In this document: positions 40,218-42,334 of the stretch, in pieces
How positions within the stretch are numbered: position 1 is the first letter of the stretch
Layout of the letters: the number at the start of each line of letters is the position of its first letter
Assembly (NCBI GenBank): GCA_938048735.1
Contig: CALIUM010000017.1
Coordinates: 1 to 42,334 of the forward strand
From: an uncultured archaeon
Lineage (GTDB): Archaea > Thermoproteota > Bathyarchaeia > TCS64
Direction of reading: 5' to 3'
Length of the DNA: 42,334 bases
Notes under the pieces: model-generated
The model's input: only the letters and a program-made list of their open reading frames with translations
Databases searched by the model: none
What the model was told of the DNA's origin: nothing
Made by a program: the position numbers and the translations under genes

Positions 40218-41237
40218 TCAGTTCTCCTTCATCTTACATTTGATTACATATCTCTCATCCATCTTCGAGAGCCATGTCTCAAAACCTAGGTTTGTCAGCA
40301 ATATCATAACTTCTCCCCATGGGAAGGTTAGGGGCTCAAGTACGGCGATGTGATACCCCCCATAAACGGAGGATACCTTACCCTTCTCCCCCACGATCTC
40401 ACGGAGCTTGGAGGAGACATCCTCCACGGGTCCGGTGAGCTCCTCCATCAGAGCCGTCCTCACCCTAACAAGCTCCTCCATCCTAGCCCTATGCTCAGCT
40501 ATGCTCGCCTCGAGCTCCTTCACCCGCTCCCTGAGAAGCTGGATCTCCGAGGCCTCACCAACCCTCTCAGCGATCCCCCTAGCTCCGCTGATCCACCTCT
40601 CAGCATTCCTCGCGACGAGGTCCTTGAGGCCCCAACCCAGGGCTATCCCTAGGCCAACGCCAGTCCCAGCCGCAGCCCCCCAAGCTAGGGCATTAGCGAA
40701 GATATAAAGTATAGAAACATCGATCTTCATAATTGAAAGGGCTACAACGACTACGGCGAAGTATAGGATGAACCTTAAACCCAATATCACTATCCCGGCG
40801 TACTCGACCCGGGCCTCTATACTAGCCGCCCTCGAGAGGTCAGCGGCGAAGTCCACAGCCACCAAGCCAATAACGAGTATAAGGATCCCACCTATGAGGC
40901 TGGGGAGGTACTGAACGGCTGCGGTTACGAAGGGCTCTAGGGCCTTGAAACCCAATATATCTATGGCAGCGAGGAGAGAGCCTATGTATACAAGCCACCT
41001 CACCGCGAGGTCCAGGAAAAGTCCCAGGGATACGCCAGAGCGGCCTAATGCCCTTCCGAGGAGGGTCTTCCTGAAAGACTCCTCGATCCTCATCCTCCTT
41101 ATGAGGCTTGAAACCCCCTTCCCTAGTAGGCGGCCGAACCCCCAACCCACCCCAAGGACTATGAGGGCCCCCACTATCCTAGGCATCGCCTCAACAAAAG
41201 AGAGCCAGAAACGCTCCAGGATCCCAATGAGCTGCAT
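40218..41237 (-). CDS. MscS-like membrane protein with coiled-coil C-terminus
   Basis: A 339-residue protein from the ATG at 41235-41237. Four TM helices cover 1-180, including MPRIVGALIVLGVGWGFGRL, VRWLVYIGSLLAAIDILG and LRFILYFAVVVVALSIMKI. A glycine/alanine-rich helix (AAAGTGVGLGIALGWGLKDL) followed by VARNAERW resembles the pore-lining TM3 of MscS mechanosensitive channels, but the beta domain that should follow is missing; instead there is a coiled coil (about 245-290) and a small alpha/beta C-terminal domain. An AT-rich TATTA element near 41266-41273 fits this start; an earlier in-frame start adds 24 residues. Role: probably a small-conductance channel or membrane scaffold. Confidence 0.75.
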   Translation of the reverse strand: MQLIGILERFWLSFVEAMPRIVGALIVLGVGWGFGRLLGKGVSSLIRRMRIEESFRKTLLGRALGRSGVSLGLFLDLAVRWLVYIGSLLAAIDILGFKALEPFVTAAVQYLPSLIGGILILVIGLVAVDFAADLSRAASIEARVEYAGIVILGLRFILYFAVVVVALSIMKIDVSILYIFANALAWGAAAGTGVGLGIALGWGLKDLVARNAERWISGARGIAERVGEASEIQLLRERVKELEASIAEHRARMEELVRVRTALMEELTGPVEDVSSKLREIVGEKGKVSSVYGGYHIAVLEPLTFPWGEVMILLTNLGFETWLSKMDERYVIKCKMKEN

Positions 41238-41343
41238 AAAGTACTCTAAACAAGTTTCAAGTCTGGCTAATAAAAGTTTTTCAAAGAGGGAAAGGGACAC
41301 ACCCTTCAAATCTCGATCAGTTCGAGTTCCCTCTACAGATTAA

Positions 41344-41691
41344 TTGAAGCTTAGAAATGATTTAAGGCGTCCAATCACAAGTTTAGGACGGGATTCGGAG
41401 GAGCGGTTGTCTAGGCTTGAGGAGGTTGTCGTGAGGCTTAGGGAGGATGTATCAAGCCTCAAAGCACTATTCTCTAAGGCGAGCATTAGGCTAAACCATC
41501 TCGAAGAAAATGTTAAAAAGCTTAGGGGAGACATAAAAGCTCTAAACAACAGAATCGACACAGACATAAAAGGCCTGAATGATAAGATTGATAGCTTATT
41601 TAGGTGGACTGTTGGCATGATCCTTGGGATGTGGGTCACCGTGATGACGACTCTTATACCAATTCTACTAAAAATACTTGGTGTAATTTAA
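41344..41691 (+). CDS. Coiled-coil protein with C-terminal membrane anchor
   Basis: A 115-residue protein. Residues 20-85 are an uninterrupted heptad coiled coil (RLSRLEEVVVRLREDVSSLK, NHLEENVKKLRGDIKALN, IDTDIKGLNDKIDSLF) and residues 87-114 are a TM helix (WTVGMILGMWVTVMTTLIPILLKILGVI). The start is uncertain; TTG at 41344 is listed and a later TTG (about 41407) is possible. Such tail-anchored coiled coils are common in archaea without known function. It is divergent from the MscS-like gene, with only about 105 bases between. Confidence 0.65.
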   Translation: MKLRNDLRRPITSLGRDSEERLSRLEEVVVRLREDVSSLKALFSKASIRLNHLEENVKKLRGDIKALNNRIDTDIKGLNDKIDSLFRWTVGMILGMWVTVMTTLIPILLKILGVI

Positions 41692-42182
41692 CATACAAAA
41701 AGAGAATGATAATCCCTTTAAAGAGGGCCTCATTTTTCAGCCCCTTGCTTCATCACGCAGGGTTTCCTGTATGTCAACACATCCATGAATCTGGTATATA
41801 AGCCCATAGTTTGCCCTAGTATGCTCATTACTTCTTTACTCTGCGCTGTATAAGTGCTGAATAGATTGAAAGGACAGGGGAACGAAGAAAAGATGGTATA
41901 GGGCGGGGAGAAGAGTATAATAATTCTATTTGAGTTTGAGCTCTCATATTAGCATATCTTCTCCAATCACTATTGCCCTTCATCAATGTTGAATAAAAGG
42001 ATGAGAAAAGAGATTTTATGTTAAAAGTTAGCTCTGGTTAAAGGATAAAGAGCTTACCATAAGATACCTTAGTGGATAACTTCTTTATAAATCATTAGCG
42101 TATTAGGGTGATAATTTCATATGTCAAAGAATGGCTTTAAAGTTTTTATATTCCCATATTCATTTTAATTTTAGATTTATCT
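41692..42182. other. AT-rich intergenic region, no gene seen
   Basis: About 490 bases with no convincing ORF, RNA gene or repeat. TATA-like TTTTTATA at 42143-42150 near the right end would serve the PaREP1 gene that begins at 42183. Confidence 0.4.
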
Positions 42183-42334
42183 ATGTCTGGATCATCTGTA
42201 AAGGCTGGAAGGGTCGAAATATTCCTAGAAGATGCTAGGGAATTTTTTGAGCGGGGCCTCAGGGAGCTAAGAGAAGCCATTAAGCTCAATGATCCCATTA
42301 GAATCCGTGATGCCGCCGAGAAGCTTTGGAATGC
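42183..42334 (+). CDS. PaREP1-like protein, truncated by window end
   Basis: From ATG 42183 the frame stays open to the end (50 residues plus part of a codon). The sequence FLEDAREFFERGLRELREAI, KLNDPIRIRDAAEKLWNA matches the N-terminal helical hairpin of PaREP1/DUF5618-like archaeal proteins, where the AAEKLWNA motif corresponds to the EKCWGAV motif of the family member at 27485-27961. Function unknown. The rest of the gene is outside the window. Confidence 0.75.
   Translation, partial: MSGSSVKAGRVEIFLEDAREFFERGLRELREAIKLNDPIRIRDAAEKLWN

Overview
The window reads as chromosomal DNA of a TACK-superphylum archaeon, probably a thermophilic Thermoproteota or Bathyarchaeia-type lineage. The evidence is archaeal ribosomal proteins L13, S9 and L13e, PaREP1-family proteins, a HerA/NurA pair, a family-5 type uracil-DNA glycosylase, VapBC pairs, TATA-box promoters with short leaders, and very strong AGG/AGA use for arginine. 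The lineage is inferred from gene content only. No rRNA, tRNA, CRISPR array or clear insertion sequence was found.

Layout. 0-6.4 kb: accessory region with a truncated ORF at the left edge, two tandem ribbon-helix-helix paralogues, a coiled-coil/PD-(D/E)XK-like protein, a D-aminoacylase, an intact VapBC pair, then a stretch of decayed genes including a broken VapBC. 6.5-8.2 kb: a second D-aminoacylase. 8.46-8.6 kb: a GC-rich, highly structured segment that may be a small RNA. 8.7-18.2 kb: two complete molybdenum hydroxylases (large, FAD and 2Fe-2S subunits) in opposite orientation, separated by XdhC, a MobA-like nucleotidyltransferase and a Maf-like pyrophosphatase. 18.3-24.2 kb: a broken ECF-type substrate-binding membrane protein, an MFS transporter, a class-III aminotransferase, uracil-DNA glycosylase, a FUN14 protein and nicotinate phosphoribosyltransferase. 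24.5-25.3 kb: a 49-residue Cys-rich protein whose ribosome-binding site lies inside a strong predicted hairpin, and a nicotinamidase-like hydrolase. 26.1-27.4 kb: L13-S9-L13e operon. 27.5-33.3 kb: PaREP1 protein, PatB/MalY-like aminotransferase, and a NurA-HerA operon. 33.4-35.3 kb: divergent ECF-S protein and creatininase-family hydrolase. 35.4-38.5 kb: a metal-handling module (two YHS proteins, a Cys/His-rich membrane peptide, an ICMT-like membrane methyltransferase, a PadR regulator with C-terminal TRASH-like domain). 38.7-42.3 kb: ArsB/NhaD-type transporter, MscS-like membrane protein without the usual beta domain, a coiled-coil/TM protein and the start of another PaREP1 protein.

How genes work together. 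The molybdenum hydroxylases with XdhC and MobA form a self-contained oxidation module; the two D-aminoacylases suggest use of N-acylated amino acids or related amides. The nicotinamidase-like protein and nicotinate phosphoribosyltransferase make two successive steps of NAD salvage. NurA and HerA share an ATGA overlap and should act as a nuclease-translocase complex. The YHS/TRASH cluster looks like a metal-responsive system not matching any layout I know, and two of its promoters share an AT-rich spaced motif. Several loci (about 5.0-6.3, 18.3-18.9, 37.4-37.8 kb) are decayed by frameshifts or internal stops.
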